Positions 53,912-62,840 of a stretch of DNA of 64,000 nt are shown here, piece by piece. Location of the stretch: assembly GCF_046098205.1 (NCBI RefSeq), contig NZ_JBJURJ010000025.1, positions 1-64,000 on the forward strand. Reading direction: 5' to 3'. Both the position numbers and the translations under genes were made by a program. The notes below the pieces were generated by a model. It made no database searches. It worked only from the letters and a program-made list of their open reading frames with translations, and had not been told where the DNA came from. Position 1 is the stretch's first letter, and each line of letters starts with the position of its first letter. This DNA comes from Paenibacillus_AR mesotrionivorans (GTDB taxonomy: Bacteria > Bacillota > Bacilli > Paenibacillales > NBRC-103111).

Positions 53912-54096
53912 CTAACGGAACTCAGAAGCCGTTACAGGCCAAAAATCACGGGTTTGCATTTCTAACGGAACAGAGAAGCGCTTAGAGGAGAAAATACGTT
54001 GTATCATGACGGATTACGCCCGCTAAGCGTCTTTGAGTTCCGTTAAACCAGCAAACCCCTGCTTTTCGGCGGCTAACGGACGCTGAGTTCCGTTAC
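53912..54096. repeat. Four-unit palindromic array D
   Basis: Units of 26 bp start at 53912 and 53962 (forward, CTAACGGAAC) and at 54021 and 54071 (reverse, ending GAGTTCCGTTA). Spacings are 50, 59 and 50 bp and the total is 185 bp, as in array B, with a closely related unit. It lies between the convergent winged-helix and AraC genes. Confidence 0.92.
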
Positions 54097-54125
54097 AGCA
54101 TCCGCCGTTGGCAGACACAGCCGGC

Positions 54126-55007
54126 TTACTCCCGGAATTCATGGTTCTCCCGCCGGTATTCGCCCGGTGTCATCCCCATGGTGGCGCGAAAGTTGCGCAT
54201 AAAGGCTTTATACGAGTTAAACCCTGCCTCCACGGCAATATCCATCCCGGTGAGGGAGGTGGACAAAAGCAGCCCGCAGGCATGCTGAATCCGGATGGAA
54301 TGGAGCAGCGCCAGAAAATTCATGCCGGTTTTCCGCTTGATCTCCGCGCTCAGATAAGGAATACTGAAGCCAAATTCCTTGGCCAGACCTGCCAGGGTCA
54401 GTTCCTCCCGGTAGTGGTACTGGATGTGCCGGATAGCCGGCCAGACAGACCCGCGCTCCGGCAGCTCCCCGGTCCGGATAATTCCCCGGGGGCCGCGGAA
54501 CCGGTCGAAGCGGATCAGGAGCTCCGACAGCTTCAAGCGGACCATCTCCCTGGACCACCTGCCGTTTTCCGCCACCTCCCGCTCCATGCTGCCGAACAGC
54601 GCAGCAATCTCCGCTGTTTCCTCCTCCGACAGCTGGACGAAGGCATTCCCGCCTTCCTCCCGGAACAGCAGCTTGCCCAGAAGCCCTCCCCCATTCATGC
54701 CGAAGGTCAGCCACTCCCGGTCAAACATGCAGTTATAAAGCCGGAGAACCTGACCGGGAGCAACCCCCAGCTCATGCACCTGGAACGGAAGCAAAAAGGT
54801 AAACGTCCCCGGTGACATCTCATGCCGGATGCCATTCACTACCTCCCAGCCTTCTCCCTCCAGCACCAGCGAACATTCCAGAAAGTCATGGCGGTGGGCG
54901 GGAAACGGGCGGGTCAGCTCATTTATGCTCAGGAGAAAAGGGAACTCCCCTTGAATTTGCGGGTAATCGGTCAGCTGCTTATTTGCGGGGTAAAGGGTCA
55001 ATGCCAA
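54126..55007 (-). CDS. AraC-family transcriptional regulator with cupin sensor
   Basis: A 293-residue regulator. The cupin-like half has PFPAHRHDFLECSLVLEGEG near residue 35 (His pair), and the C-terminal AraC domain has LAGLAKEFGFSIPYLSAEIK and MDIAVEAGFNSYKAFMRNF. The start is TTG, at 55007 or two codons in at 55001, after GGAAGGCAGGG. It is divergent from the RpiR-nagB-nagA operon and ends at array D. The target may be elsewhere, since the nag genes have an RpiR regulator of their own. Confidence 0.9.
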   Translation of the reverse strand: MALTLYPANKQLTDYPQIQGEFPFLLSINELTRPFPAHRHDFLECSLVLEGEGWEVVNGIRHEMSPGTFTFLLPFQVHELGVAPGQVLRLYNCMFDREWLTFGMNGGGLLGKLLFREEGGNAFVQLSEEETAEIAALFGSMEREVAENGRWSREMVRLKLSELLIRFDRFRGPRGIIRTGELPERGSVWPAIRHIQYHYREELTLAGLAKEFGFSIPYLSAEIKRKTGMNFLALLHSIRIQHACGLLLSTSLTGMDIAVEAGFNSYKAFMRNFRATMGMTPGEYRRENHEFRE

Positions 55008-55094
55008 TCCCTGCCTTCCATCATGCTTTTCTACTTGTACTATAGCATAAAACAGCGGGCCAAGCAGGCAGGGTATTGCGGGCGGGAGGGGAAT

Positions 55095-55156
55095 TTGATA
55101 TGATAAACATGTAAATTATTTTCTTAAAAATATGTAATTTTCGTAAATAAATTTTC
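55095..55156 (+). promoter_or_regulatory. Promoter and AT-rich repeats of the nag operon
   Basis: TTGATA (55095-55100) and TATTTT (55117-55122) are 16 bp apart. The related strings GTAAATTATTTTC (55111), GTAATTTTC (55134) and GTAAATAAATTTTC (55143) overlap and follow the -10 and could be the RpiR operator. Confidence 0.5.
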
Positions 55157-55175
55157 GCAAACGTGAGGGAAGCTT

Positions 55176-56039
55176 ATGAGCGGCATCTTGCATTCGATTC
55201 AAGAGCGATTATCGGAGCTCAACCCCAAGGACCGGGAAATCGCCGCTTTTATTCTGGAGCAGCCGGAGCTGATGATCCGTATGGGCATCAAGGAGCTCTC
55301 CGAAGCCGCCAATGCCAGCACCGCCTCCATCTCCCGGTTCTGCAAGCTGATCCAGACCAACGGCTTTGCGGACCTGAAGATGAAAATCGCTGCCGAGCTG
55401 GCCATGAAGCCTCTGCCGGAAACCTACCAGGACATTGTTGCCGGCAACAGTCTTCCCGGCATCGTATCCGCCATTGAGGCCAATCACATCCACTCCATCT
55501 CCGACACCACCCGTCTGGTGGATTACCGTCAGCTGGAGGCCGTATTGGAGCTGCTGCAGACCGCCGAGCGGATCGATCTGTACGGGGTGGCCACCTCGGG
55601 GATTGTGGCCTCCGATTTTGCCCAGAAGCTGATCCGCATCGGGAAACGGGCCCAGTGCTTTACGGACCCCCATATGCAGATTACCTCGGCCTCCAACTTG
55701 GGACCGGGCGATCTGGTAATCGCCGTCTCCTACTCAGGGGAAACGCCGGAGATCATCGACTCCGTCCGCTGCGCTAAGGAAGGCGGGGCCAAAGCGGTGT
55801 CCCTGACCCGTTACGGGCCCAACACCTTGGCCGCCGCGGCTGATATCCCCCTTTTCACCTCATCTCTGGAATCAGGCATGCACCGGGGAGATATGGCATC
55901 ACGGATCGCCCAGCTTCATATCATTGACATTCTGTTCACGGCTCTCTTGAGCCGGCAGTTTGACGAGCATGTGCCCCATTTGGAGCGTTCCTTCCAAATG
56001 GTCAACAAATACCGCCGGGAGAAAGGATCGTACCTATGA
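55176..56039 (+). CDS. RpiR/MurR-family transcriptional regulator
   Basis: A 287-residue regulator. The N-terminal helix-turn-helix (about 20-75) has IKELSEAANASTASISRFCK. The C-terminal SIS domain (about 110-260) has YGVATSGIVASDFAQKLIRIG and AVSYSGETPEIIDSV, which bind phosphosugars. It is the first gene of the operon with nagB and overlaps nagB by four bases. Glucosamine 6-phosphate or N-acetylglucosamine 6-phosphate is the likely effector, inferred from the neighbours. Confidence 0.93.
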   Translation: MSGILHSIQERLSELNPKDREIAAFILEQPELMIRMGIKELSEAANASTASISRFCKLIQTNGFADLKMKIAAELAMKPLPETYQDIVAGNSLPGIVSAIEANHIHSISDTTRLVDYRQLEAVLELLQTAERIDLYGVATSGIVASDFAQKLIRIGKRAQCFTDPHMQITSASNLGPGDLVIAVSYSGETPEIIDSVRCAKEGGAKAVSLTRYGPNTLAAAADIPLFTSSLESGMHRGDMASRIAQLHIIDILFTALLSRQFDEHVPHLERSFQMVNKYRREKGSYL

Positions 56040-56773
56040 ACATTTTAACCTTCCGTACCAATCAAGAGCTAAACGCTGCAGGAGCAGGCATTATTACCGG
56101 CCTGATCCAGACCAACCCCCGGGCTGTGCTGGGGCTGGCCACAGGCAGCACTCCCATCGGCATTTATGAGGAATTGGTCAGCAGCTTCAAAAAAGGCCTG
56201 GTGAGCTTCAAGCTGGCCACCTCCTTCAACCTGGATGAATACGCGGGTTTGCCTCTGGACCATCCCGAAAGCTACCACGCCTATATGGACCAGCATCTGT
56301 TCCGCCACATTGATATGCCTGCAGCCCAACGCCATATTCCCAACGGTACGGCAGCCGATTTGGAAGCGGAATGCCGCAGGTATGACCTTCTATTGGAGGA
56401 GGCTAAGCAGATTGACCTGCAGATTCTGGGTCTCGGCCATAACGGCCACATTGGCTTCAATGAGCCGGACCAGTCGCTGAACAGCGGCACCCATGTGGTG
56501 AAGCTGCGGGAATCCACCCGCCAGGCCAATGCCCGGTTCTTCGATTCCATCGAGCAGGTGCCTACCCATGCTTTGACTATGGGAGTCGGCATGATCCTGA
56601 AGGCCAAAACCATCCTCCTGGTGGTCCGTGGAAAAGACAAAGCGGAAATTGTTCACGAGGCTCTGACCGGCCCCATCCGGACGGAAATTCCCGCTTCGCT
56701 CTTGCAAACCCATCCCAATCTGGTCGTTCTGCTGGATGAGGAAGCCGGGAGGTGCTTTCATGGCAAACAATAA
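56036..56773 (+). CDS. nagB: Glucosamine-6-phosphate deaminase
   Basis: A 245-residue cytoplasmic enzyme turning glucosamine 6-phosphate into fructose 6-phosphate and ammonia. GLATGSTPIGIYEEL (36-50) binds phosphate, FNLDEYAGL carries the catalytic Asp, and GLGHNGHIGFNEP carries the active-site His and Glu. The length matches the short Bacillus form without the E. coli C-terminal extension. It overlaps the RpiR gene (ATGA) and nagA (14 bases). Confidence 0.96.
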   Translation: MNILTFRTNQELNAAGAGIITGLIQTNPRAVLGLATGSTPIGIYEELVSSFKKGLVSFKLATSFNLDEYAGLPLDHPESYHAYMDQHLFRHIDMPAAQRHIPNGTAADLEAECRRYDLLLEEAKQIDLQILGLGHNGHIGFNEPDQSLNSGTHVVKLRESTRQANARFFDSIEQVPTHALTMGVGMILKAKTILLVVRGKDKAEIVHEALTGPIRTEIPASLLQTHPNLVVLLDEEAGRCFHGKQ

Positions 56774-57962
56774 GTCTGAACCGGGACGTACGGTCCTACA
56801 AGGAGCGACCGTAATCACAGAGGAAGCTGTTTTTGAAGATGGCGTCGTCTGCTTTCAAGGAGAGCAGATCGAGTTTGCCGGCACCCGGGAGGCATTCGCT
56901 GAAAGTCCTTTTGCCTCCGGTTCTGCCACTGTGATTGAAGCCGCCGGCGGTTATGTGGTGCCCGGTTTTATCGATCTCCATGTGCATGGCGGGCATGGCA
57001 GCGACTTTATGGATGCGGAAGCCTCTGCTTACGACAATATAACAGTGCACCATGCCTTGAACGGGACCACCACCATTCTGGCCACCACTGTCACTGCCTC
57101 CCGGGAGAGCATCAACCGGGTGCTGGAGACGGCATGGGCCTACCGGAGCGGCCCTATGCCCGGTGCCAAGCTGGGCGGTGTTCACCTGGAGGGGCCGTTC
57201 ATCAGCCCCAAGTGGCCCGGAGCCCAGAACCCGGCCTATATTATGCCGCCCCGCCGGGATTGGCTGGAGGCCTGGGAGGCCCAGTATCCGGGCCTCATCC
57301 GTGTAGTAACCCTGGCCCCTGAACGGGAGGGGGCCCTGGAGATGATCGGCTGGCTGGCCGATCACGGCATCGTGGCATCCGCCGGCCATACGGATGCCAC
57401 CTATGACGAGATCACCGCCGCTGCCGATCATGGGCTGACCCATGCGGTGCATACCTTCAACGCCATGAAGGGGCTGCACCACCGGGAGCCGGGCACTGTA
57501 GGCGCGGTTATGACGGACAGCCGGATTCAGGCGGAGGTTATCGCCGACGGGCACCATGTCCACCACTCCTGTATCCGCCTCCTGGCCCAGGCCAAGGGTC
57601 CGGACGGTCTGGTGCTGGTCACCGACTCGATGTCGGCCTGCGGCCTTCCCGCGGGCGACTATAAGCTGGGTGAGCTGGATGTGGTGGTGGACGGCGGGGT
57701 AGCCCGGCTGAAGGAGGGCGGCGCCCTGGCGGGAAGCACACTGACCATGCTGGGCGCTTTCCGCCACGCTGTCACAGCTGCAGGCATGAGCCTCCGCGAT
57801 GCCAGCAAAGCGGCCAGCGGCAACCCCGCCCGGGAGTTGGGCATCTACCACGAAACCGGGAGTATTGCCCCGGGCAAACAAGCGGATTTGCTCTGGCTGG
57901 ACCGGGAGTTGGCCTTATCCGGCGTGTGGGTGAACGGACGCCGTCTGGAAGGGCAGGGATAA
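56760..57962 (+). CDS. nagA: N-acetylglucosamine-6-phosphate deacetylase
   Basis: A 400-residue amidohydrolase giving glucosamine 6-phosphate and acetate. ATG at 56760 is set by GGGAGGTG 7 nt ahead; it overlaps nagB by 14 bases. DLHVHGGHG is the metal-site start, HLEGPFIS carries the Glu ligand, AGHTDATYDE and the DHGLTHAVHTFNAM segment carry the His ligands, and LVTDSMSACG carries the catalytic Asp. With nagB it completes N-acetylglucosamine 6-phosphate breakdown. Confidence 0.95.
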   Translation: MANNKSEPGRTVLQGATVITEEAVFEDGVVCFQGEQIEFAGTREAFAESPFASGSATVIEAAGGYVVPGFIDLHVHGGHGSDFMDAEASAYDNITVHHALNGTTTILATTVTASRESINRVLETAWAYRSGPMPGAKLGGVHLEGPFISPKWPGAQNPAYIMPPRRDWLEAWEAQYPGLIRVVTLAPEREGALEMIGWLADHGIVASAGHTDATYDEITAAADHGLTHAVHTFNAMKGLHHREPGTVGAVMTDSRIQAEVIADGHHVHHSCIRLLAQAKGPDGLVLVTDSMSACGLPAGDYKLGELDVVVDGGVARLKEGGALAGSTLTMLGAFRHAVTAAGMSLRDASKAASGNPARELGIYHETGSIAPGKQADLLWLDRELALSGVWVNGRRLEGQG

Positions 57963-57968
57963 TAACCG

Positions 57969-58625
57969 ATGGCTCAGCAGAGTGAGGTTCTGTCGTATAC
58001 CATACCTATTCTAGCGCAATCCGCATTTCAACAGGTGCTGCCGGAGCAGGTCCCGCCCTTACCGGTGGGAGTTGCCCCTTGGCCGGAATACAGCTCGGTT
58101 CCCAGAACGGAGGTCCGTTTGTGGCAATCTGAAGCTGGCCTCCACGTAGGGTTTCAAGTATGGGAAACCAACCCCCGGATGATCTGGCGGCAGCATAATG
58201 AACCCGTATACAAAGACAGCTGCGTGGAGTTTTTCCTGCAGCCCTGTCCTGGCAGCGATGCCCGGTATGTCAACTTTGAGATGAATGCGGCAGGCACACT
58301 GCTTTTGCAAATCGGCTCGGGACGGAGTGACCGGCAGTTTCTTGATCCGGCCGGCTTCACCCGCTTTGCCATACAGTCCGCAGGAGCTTCCCTCCCAGAT
58401 TCTCCGGCCGAACCCTGCTGGCAGGTGGCCTACACCATCCCCTTCGAGTGGCTCGCCAGCCTGTTTCCGGATTTCCACCCGCTGTCCGGCTGGGAGATGC
58501 GCGGCAATTTCTACAAATGCGGCGACGAAACCTCCGCTCCCCATTACGGCTGCTGGAGCCCGGTAACCTCCGCCCAGCCCGACTTTCACCGGAGCTGTGA
58601 TTTCGGTCTGCTGGTTTTGGCATAA
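57969..58625 (+). CDS. CBM9-like carbohydrate-binding protein
   Basis: A 218-residue protein with no signal peptide or membrane segment. The fold resembles family 9 carbohydrate-binding modules: EVRLWQSEAGLHVGFQVWE, DSCVEFFLQP and a late FYKCGDETSAPHYGCWSP are typical. It starts seven bases after nagA and is followed by a terminator, so it belongs to the nag operon. A cytoplasmic sugar-binding module here is odd, as the family is usually part of secreted enzymes. It may bind an intracellular amino sugar oligomer, but this is a guess. Confidence 0.85.
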   Translation: MAQQSEVLSYTIPILAQSAFQQVLPEQVPPLPVGVAPWPEYSSVPRTEVRLWQSEAGLHVGFQVWETNPRMIWRQHNEPVYKDSCVEFFLQPCPGSDARYVNFEMNAAGTLLLQIGSGRSDRQFLDPAGFTRFAIQSAGASLPDSPAEPCWQVAYTIPFEWLASLFPDFHPLSGWEMRGNFYKCGDETSAPHYGCWSPVTSAQPDFHRSCDFGLLVLA

Positions 58626-58646
58626 ACATTCCTTGGATAAAGCAAG

Positions 58647-58676
58647 AGCCCCTTTCCTGCAACCGGAAAAGGGGCT
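58647..58676 (+). terminator. Terminator of the nag operon
   Basis: AGCCCCTTTCC and GGAAAAGGGGCT pair with one bulged A; GTTCGTTT follows. Confidence 0.8.
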
Positions 58677-58697
58677 GTTCGTTTGGAACGGTATTGA

Positions 58698-59483
58698 TTA
58701 TGGAATATAGATCATCGTGCTATTGGACAAATCGGGCTGAATCACCTGATTACCCCCACCTTCTTGGGCAGAGAACACGGCTGAATACGCAACGTTTACC
58801 GGATTCGTTATGGTAACTTGATATTGTCCCGGGGAAACGGCGTTGCCGTCCTTATCCTTTTTGTCCCAATACAGAATCGGTGATTGGATGCCCCATACCA
58901 TTTTGTCATTGCTTCCGGGTATCCACTCTCCGGGGGAGGCGGCGCCCGGGGAATGAAGATTTCCGGTCCAGACCAGCTCAGGAGAACCTTCCCCTCCCAC
59001 TCTTTCAATCTTGACTTCGGCCTCAGCCTTCGAAATAAGAAGCGTGTCCTCCTTCGTATTAAAAAGCTCCGCATAAATCCCGACTGCCTGACCGTTTGAA
59101 GCATCACCCTCATTGACCGTTCCTAATCGCAGCGTGAGGGGGGAGGTCGGCATATTTCCTTTGGTCACCCAAATGGATTTCCATGTGAGGCGGGGAGCGT
59201 AGATATCTACCTGAGGCAAAGCATCCGAGCCAGAGTCAGGATGGGTATACATAACGGTAGAGCCCGTATTTTCGGCAAAGGAACGCAAGGGAATATAAAT
59301 GCTGTCGTTGTAGTTCAATATGGTGCCGACGCCTGCCAGTTCCTTCGTTTGGTTATCTTGATGAATATGGACAGTGCTTGGAAACAGAATAGCTTTGACC
59401 TCGGAGCTGGCAGCAAGCGCCCCCGTGGCAAAGGATAAGATTATTCCTGACATTAGACCAATTGCAAATTTGCGCATGAACAT
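58698..59483 (-). CDS. Secreted stalk-domain/BsuPI-like protein
   Basis: A protein of 261 residues. The signal peptide is MRKFAIGLMSGIILSFATGALAA-like (about 3-25). A copper-amine-oxidase N-terminal-like (stalk) domain with IYIPLRSFAENTGSTVMY covers about 30-95. The C-terminal half resembles the BsuPI protease-inhibitor fold (GEWIPGSNDKMVWG and SPGQYQVTITNP). ATG at 59483 has AGGAAGGG about 7 nt upstream. It has its own gene unit. A surface or cell-wall role is likely; inhibitor activity is not shown. Confidence 0.8.
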   Translation of the reverse strand: MFMRKFAIGLMSGIILSFATGALAASSEVKAILFPSTVHIHQDNQTKELAGVGTILNYNDSIYIPLRSFAENTGSTVMYTHPDSGSDALPQVDIYAPRLTWKSIWVTKGNMPTSPLTLRLGTVNEGDASNGQAVGIYAELFNTKEDTLLISKAEAEVKIERVGGEGSPELVWTGNLHSPGAASPGEWIPGSNDKMVWGIQSPILYWDKKDKDGNAVSPGQYQVTITNPVNVAYSAVFSAQEGGGNQVIQPDLSNSTMIYIP

Positions 59484-59659
59484 CACGCATCCCTTCCTTT
59501 TGGGTGATATGCTCTAGACATATGGAACCAGAAAAAGGTTGCTGCTGCTCAAAAAATAAGTTCCCAGATTTGGAATATAGTTGGATTACAAAGTGGAATC
59601 AGATATAATTTCCAATGTACCTTATTCGACCGCACCGCCAGATAACGGAAGGAGCCTCT

Positions 59660-60715
59660 ATGAATGGCCGACACATAACAGAAGCGACCGCCACACGTGG
59701 GATTGCCATAATCGGGGTTGTTGTGATTCATAGCACAGCTGCAGCTGCTTCTAACGCAACCTTCGGTTGGAACAATCAGCTTGTTTATCTCATCATCAAC
59801 AAAATGGCAAGCTTTGCCGTACCCGCTTTTATATTGTTGAGCGGGTTTGTATTATGTTTCCGTAACGCCAAGTTTGCAACAAAGCAGGAATTGTTGTCCT
59901 TCTACATGAACAGAGGAAAGTACCTGCTAATCCCCTATTTCTTGTGGTCCCTCGCTTACCATTTTTACCACAATTTTGGGGTTAATGAATCATTTTTTGT
60001 ATGGCTGAAAATCTATTTAACGGATCTATATTCAGGTGCGGCAAGCTATCATCTTTATTTTGTTCCTCTTATCGCACAATATTATCTGATTACACCAGCC
60101 ATAATCGGGCTGCTTCATTTTCTCCGCAATCAAAAAATTGGAAACGTTTTTCTTATCTTGCTTGCACTTGCAGCTTTCATTCAAATTATGAGCGGTATCG
60201 GCAATCAAACGTTTCATTGGGTGGAGGATAAATCCATTTGGGCCTCCACTTATTTACTCTGCTTTGTTCTAGGCTGCTGTTTGGGACGGTACTATGAACC
60301 ATATTCCATATGGATCAAACAAAAAAGATCCATTTTGTATGGGATAACTCTAGTGCTTCTGATTTTGCACATCGAAAAGTATCTTTTACTATTTTCCGGA
60401 TGGAAATTGTATTGGTTGTTTTCCGAACTGCTTATACAAGCATATTGTATATTCGCTACCTTATCCCTGATCGAGGCCGCAAAAGGTCTTGCAAGGCTTA
60501 GCATCATTCCCCAGACATTGTTTTATCTAGGCAAGTATTCGCTCTTCATTTATTTCTTCCATCCATTTGTTTTAGTATTTTGTGATCGGATTTTTATCTC
60601 TTTTCCTGAGCTCTCTGTCATTGTGTTGTCCACTCTTTTGCGATTGGCAGTCCCTCTTGCATTCGGGGTTATGATTAAAAAATGGCATTGGTCCTGGATC
60701 TTGTTGGGCAAATAA
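59660..60715 (+). CDS. Membrane acyltransferase (acyltransferase-3/OafA family)
   Basis: A protein of 351 residues with about ten hydrophobic helices. It starts with ITEATATRGIAIIGVVVIHS, the family hallmark with its active-site His near residue 23. ATG at 59660 is set by GGAAGGAG 7 nt ahead. Such enzymes O-acetylate surface polysaccharides or transfer other acyl groups. The gene is clearly richer in A and T than its neighbours, with many AAA, ATT and TTT codons, which suggests recent gain. No glycan synthesis genes are close. Confidence 0.88.
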   Translation: MNGRHITEATATRGIAIIGVVVIHSTAAAASNATFGWNNQLVYLIINKMASFAVPAFILLSGFVLCFRNAKFATKQELLSFYMNRGKYLLIPYFLWSLAYHFYHNFGVNESFFVWLKIYLTDLYSGAASYHLYFVPLIAQYYLITPAIIGLLHFLRNQKIGNVFLILLALAAFIQIMSGIGNQTFHWVEDKSIWASTYLLCFVLGCCLGRYYEPYSIWIKQKRSILYGITLVLLILHIEKYLLLFSGWKLYWLFSELLIQAYCIFATLSLIEAAKGLARLSIIPQTLFYLGKYSLFIYFFHPFVLVFCDRIFISFPELSVIVLSTLLRLAVPLAFGVMIKKWHWSWILLGK

Positions 60716-60735
60716 GCGGCATACTACAGCAAAAA

Positions 60736-60770
60736 GTCCCGGAGAAAGCATAATAAGCTTTCCTCGGGAC
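60736..60770. terminator. Terminator between convergent genes
   Basis: GTCCCGGAGAAAGC and GCTTTCCTCGGGAC pair over 14 bp, one mismatch, loop ATAATAA. Five A on one side and CTTTGG on the other: more efficient for the minus-strand uxu operon. Confidence 0.8.
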
Positions 60771-60790
60771 CTTTGGTCGTAGCGTTGGTT

Positions 60791-61651
60791 TTACACGCCG
60801 GAATAGGCGGAGAATGCACCGTCAACCGGGATGATGACACCGTTGACGAAGCCGGAGGCTTTTTCGCTGACCAGATACAGCAGAGTTCCCACCAGCTCCT
60901 CGGCTTCGCCGAAGCGGCCCATGGGGGTGCTGTTCAGAATCTTCTCGGTCCGCGGAGTAGGCGTGCCGTCCGGGTTTTTCAGCAGCTTCTCATTCTGCGC
61001 CGTCACGAAGAAGCCGGGGGCAATGGCATTGACGCGGATGCCCACGCGGGACATATGGACGGCCAGCCATTGGGTAAAGTTGCTTACCGCTGCCTTGGCG
61101 CCGCTGTATGCGGGAATCTTGGTCAACGGCGTAAAGGCGTTCATGGAGGAAACGTTGATGATAGTGCAGCCCTTGCGGCCGACCATATCCACGGCAAACT
61201 CCTGGGAGGGCAGCAGGGTGCCCAGGAAATTCAGGTTAAATACAAACTGAATGCCAGCAGGGTCCAAATCGAAGAAGGTGATGGTATCCTCCAGCTTCTC
61301 CTTCAGATCGCCTTCGAAGAGATATTCCTTGGTGGTGGTGCCTTTGGGATGGTTGCCTCCGGCGCCATTAATGAGAATATCGCAGGGGCCCAGCTCTGCC
61401 AGAACAACCTCATGGGCTGCCTTAAGGCTGGTCTTATCCAGCACATCCGCTTGTACGCCGATGGCCGTACCGCCCAGGGCCTTCACTTCCTCCGCCTTGG
61501 CTTGGGCAGGCTCCAGAGCACGGTCCAGAATGGCTACCTTGGCGCCGCATTCCGCCAGCGCAGTTACAAACTGGCCGCACAGCACACCCGCACCACCGGT
61601 GACAACGGCAACCTTTCCCTTCAGATCAATGGAAAATGGCAAGGATGACAT
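60791..61651 (-). CDS. Short-chain dehydrogenase, probable D-mannonate oxidoreductase (fructuronate reductase)
   Basis: A 286-residue NAD(P)-dependent enzyme. VVTGGAGVLCGQFVTAL is the cofactor motif (17-33), INVSSMNAF gives the catalytic Ser, and YSGAKAAVSNF has the Tyr and Lys. It starts seven bases after the uxuA stop. Together they convert fructuronate to mannonate and then to 2-keto-3-deoxygluconate. The SDR type replaces the classical UxuB in many Firmicutes. Confidence 0.9.
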   Translation of the reverse strand: MSSLPFSIDLKGKVAVVTGGAGVLCGQFVTALAECGAKVAILDRALEPAQAKAEEVKALGGTAIGVQADVLDKTSLKAAHEVVLAELGPCDILINGAGGNHPKGTTTKEYLFEGDLKEKLEDTITFFDLDPAGIQFVFNLNFLGTLLPSQEFAVDMVGRKGCTIINVSSMNAFTPLTKIPAYSGAKAAVSNFTQWLAVHMSRVGIRVNAIAPGFFVTAQNEKLLKNPDGTPTPRTEKILNSTPMGRFGEAEELVGTLLYLVSEKASGFVNGVIIPVDGAFSAYSGV

Positions 61652-61657
61652 GATGAA

Positions 61658-62725
61658 TTATACCCCTTTCGCCGCTGCTGCGTTGGACTTGCGGACGGCT
61701 TCAGCCAGTCCGTTGATGTAGACGGCACCCAGGGCACGGTCATACAGCCCGTAGCCCGCCTTGCCCGTTTCGCCCCAGATCATGCGGCCATGGTCCGGAC
61801 GGAAAGGCCCGTCGAAGCCATAGTCCACATACGCTTTGACCACCTCGTAGAAATCCAGTGTGCCGCAATCGGACAGATGGCCGGACTCGTAGAAGGAGCC
61901 TTCGCCGGTAATCTTTACATTCCGCAGATGGGCGAAGTGGATCCGGTTTTTGACGCCGCCGAAATAGTTGATCATATCCACGTAATCGTTCTTCGCATCG
62001 CAGCCCAAGGAGCCGGAGCACAGAGTCAGCCCGTGGTACGGAGAATCGTAGAGATTGAGGAAACGGTCCAGATTTTCCTTGTTGGTGATAATCCGGGGCA
62101 GCCCGAAGATGGACCAGGGCGGATCGTCCGGGTGAATGGCCATTTTAACTTCACTTTCAATGGCTGCCGGAAGAATGCCCTCGATAAAATATTGCAGATG
62201 GTCCCACAGCTTCTCTTCCGTCATGCCCTCATATTGCTTCAACAGGCCGCCCAGGCCGCCTTCGCCGTAGGAGGTATCCCAACCGGGCAGTGAAAGCTCG
62301 CCCAGCTTGGGGTCCATACGGGCCACGGTTTCGGCATCATATTGAAGGGTGGTGGAGCCGTCCGGCAGACGGTACTCCAGATCGGAGCGGGTCCAGTCAA
62401 ACACGGGCATAAAGTTGTAGCAAATCACCGGGATGCCCGCTTTGCCCAGGTTGCGGATGGTTTCGCAATAATTCGCAATGTAACGGTCACGGCTAGGCAA
62501 GCCCAGCTTAATGTCCTCATGAACCGGAACACTCTCGATAACGGAAATTTTCAAGCCTACACTTTCCACACGCTTCTTCAAGGCCTCAATTTTGTCCATC
62601 GGCCATACTTCGCCTACCGGAACATCATAAATTGCTGTGACAATGCCTTTCATGCCCGGAATCTGGGCAATGTACTCCAGCTTGACAGGATCGCCGTCAC
62701 CATACCAGCGGAAGGTCATTTCCAT
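61658..62725 (-). CDS. uxuA: Mannonate dehydratase
   Basis: A 355-residue cytoplasmic TIM-barrel enzyme that dehydrates D-mannonate to 2-keto-3-deoxy-D-gluconate. MTFRWYGDGDPVKLEYI begins the protein, IHPDDPPWSIFGLPRI carries the His-Pro-Asp metal motif, CSGSLG lies next, and FRPDHGRMIW is the C-terminal signature. It is the first gene of a two-gene operon, with AAGGAG ahead of the ATG and a perfect GntR-like palindrome over the promoter. Glucuronate or galacturonate from pectin or lyase products would feed it. Confidence 0.95.
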   Translation of the reverse strand: MEMTFRWYGDGDPVKLEYIAQIPGMKGIVTAIYDVPVGEVWPMDKIEALKKRVESVGLKISVIESVPVHEDIKLGLPSRDRYIANYCETIRNLGKAGIPVICYNFMPVFDWTRSDLEYRLPDGSTTLQYDAETVARMDPKLGELSLPGWDTSYGEGGLGGLLKQYEGMTEEKLWDHLQYFIEGILPAAIESEVKMAIHPDDPPWSIFGLPRIITNKENLDRFLNLYDSPYHGLTLCSGSLGCDAKNDYVDMINYFGGVKNRIHFAHLRNVKITGEGSFYESGHLSDCGTLDFYEVVKAYVDYGFDGPFRPDHGRMIWGETGKAGYGLYDRALGAVYINGLAEAVRKSNAAAAKGV

Positions 62726-62768
62726 GGGTGTCTAGTCTCCTTGTGAAAGTTTGCACTTAACTTGCATA

Positions 62769-62780
62769 CTAGTATACTAG
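62769..62780. promoter_or_regulatory. uxuA: Perfect palindrome over the uxuA promoter (GntR/UxuR-like)
   Basis: CTAGTATACTAG is a perfect 12-bp palindrome with the GTATAC core seen in UxuR/ExuR-type sites. On the minus strand TTGTGC, 17 bp, TAGTAT form a promoter whose -10 lies inside it, so binding should block transcription. No GntR gene is nearby. Confidence 0.7.
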
Positions 62781-62840
62781 CATGTCAGATAAGGAAGCAC
62801 AATCCTCTCCGGCAAAAGACATCAAACTGTCAAAACCGGC

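Noticed and set aside
53912..54096. The array units could be ordinary intrinsic terminators.
   Set aside because: Most stems are short (5-8 bp), no unit is followed by a T run, and a proper terminator already stands upstream at 53806-53840.
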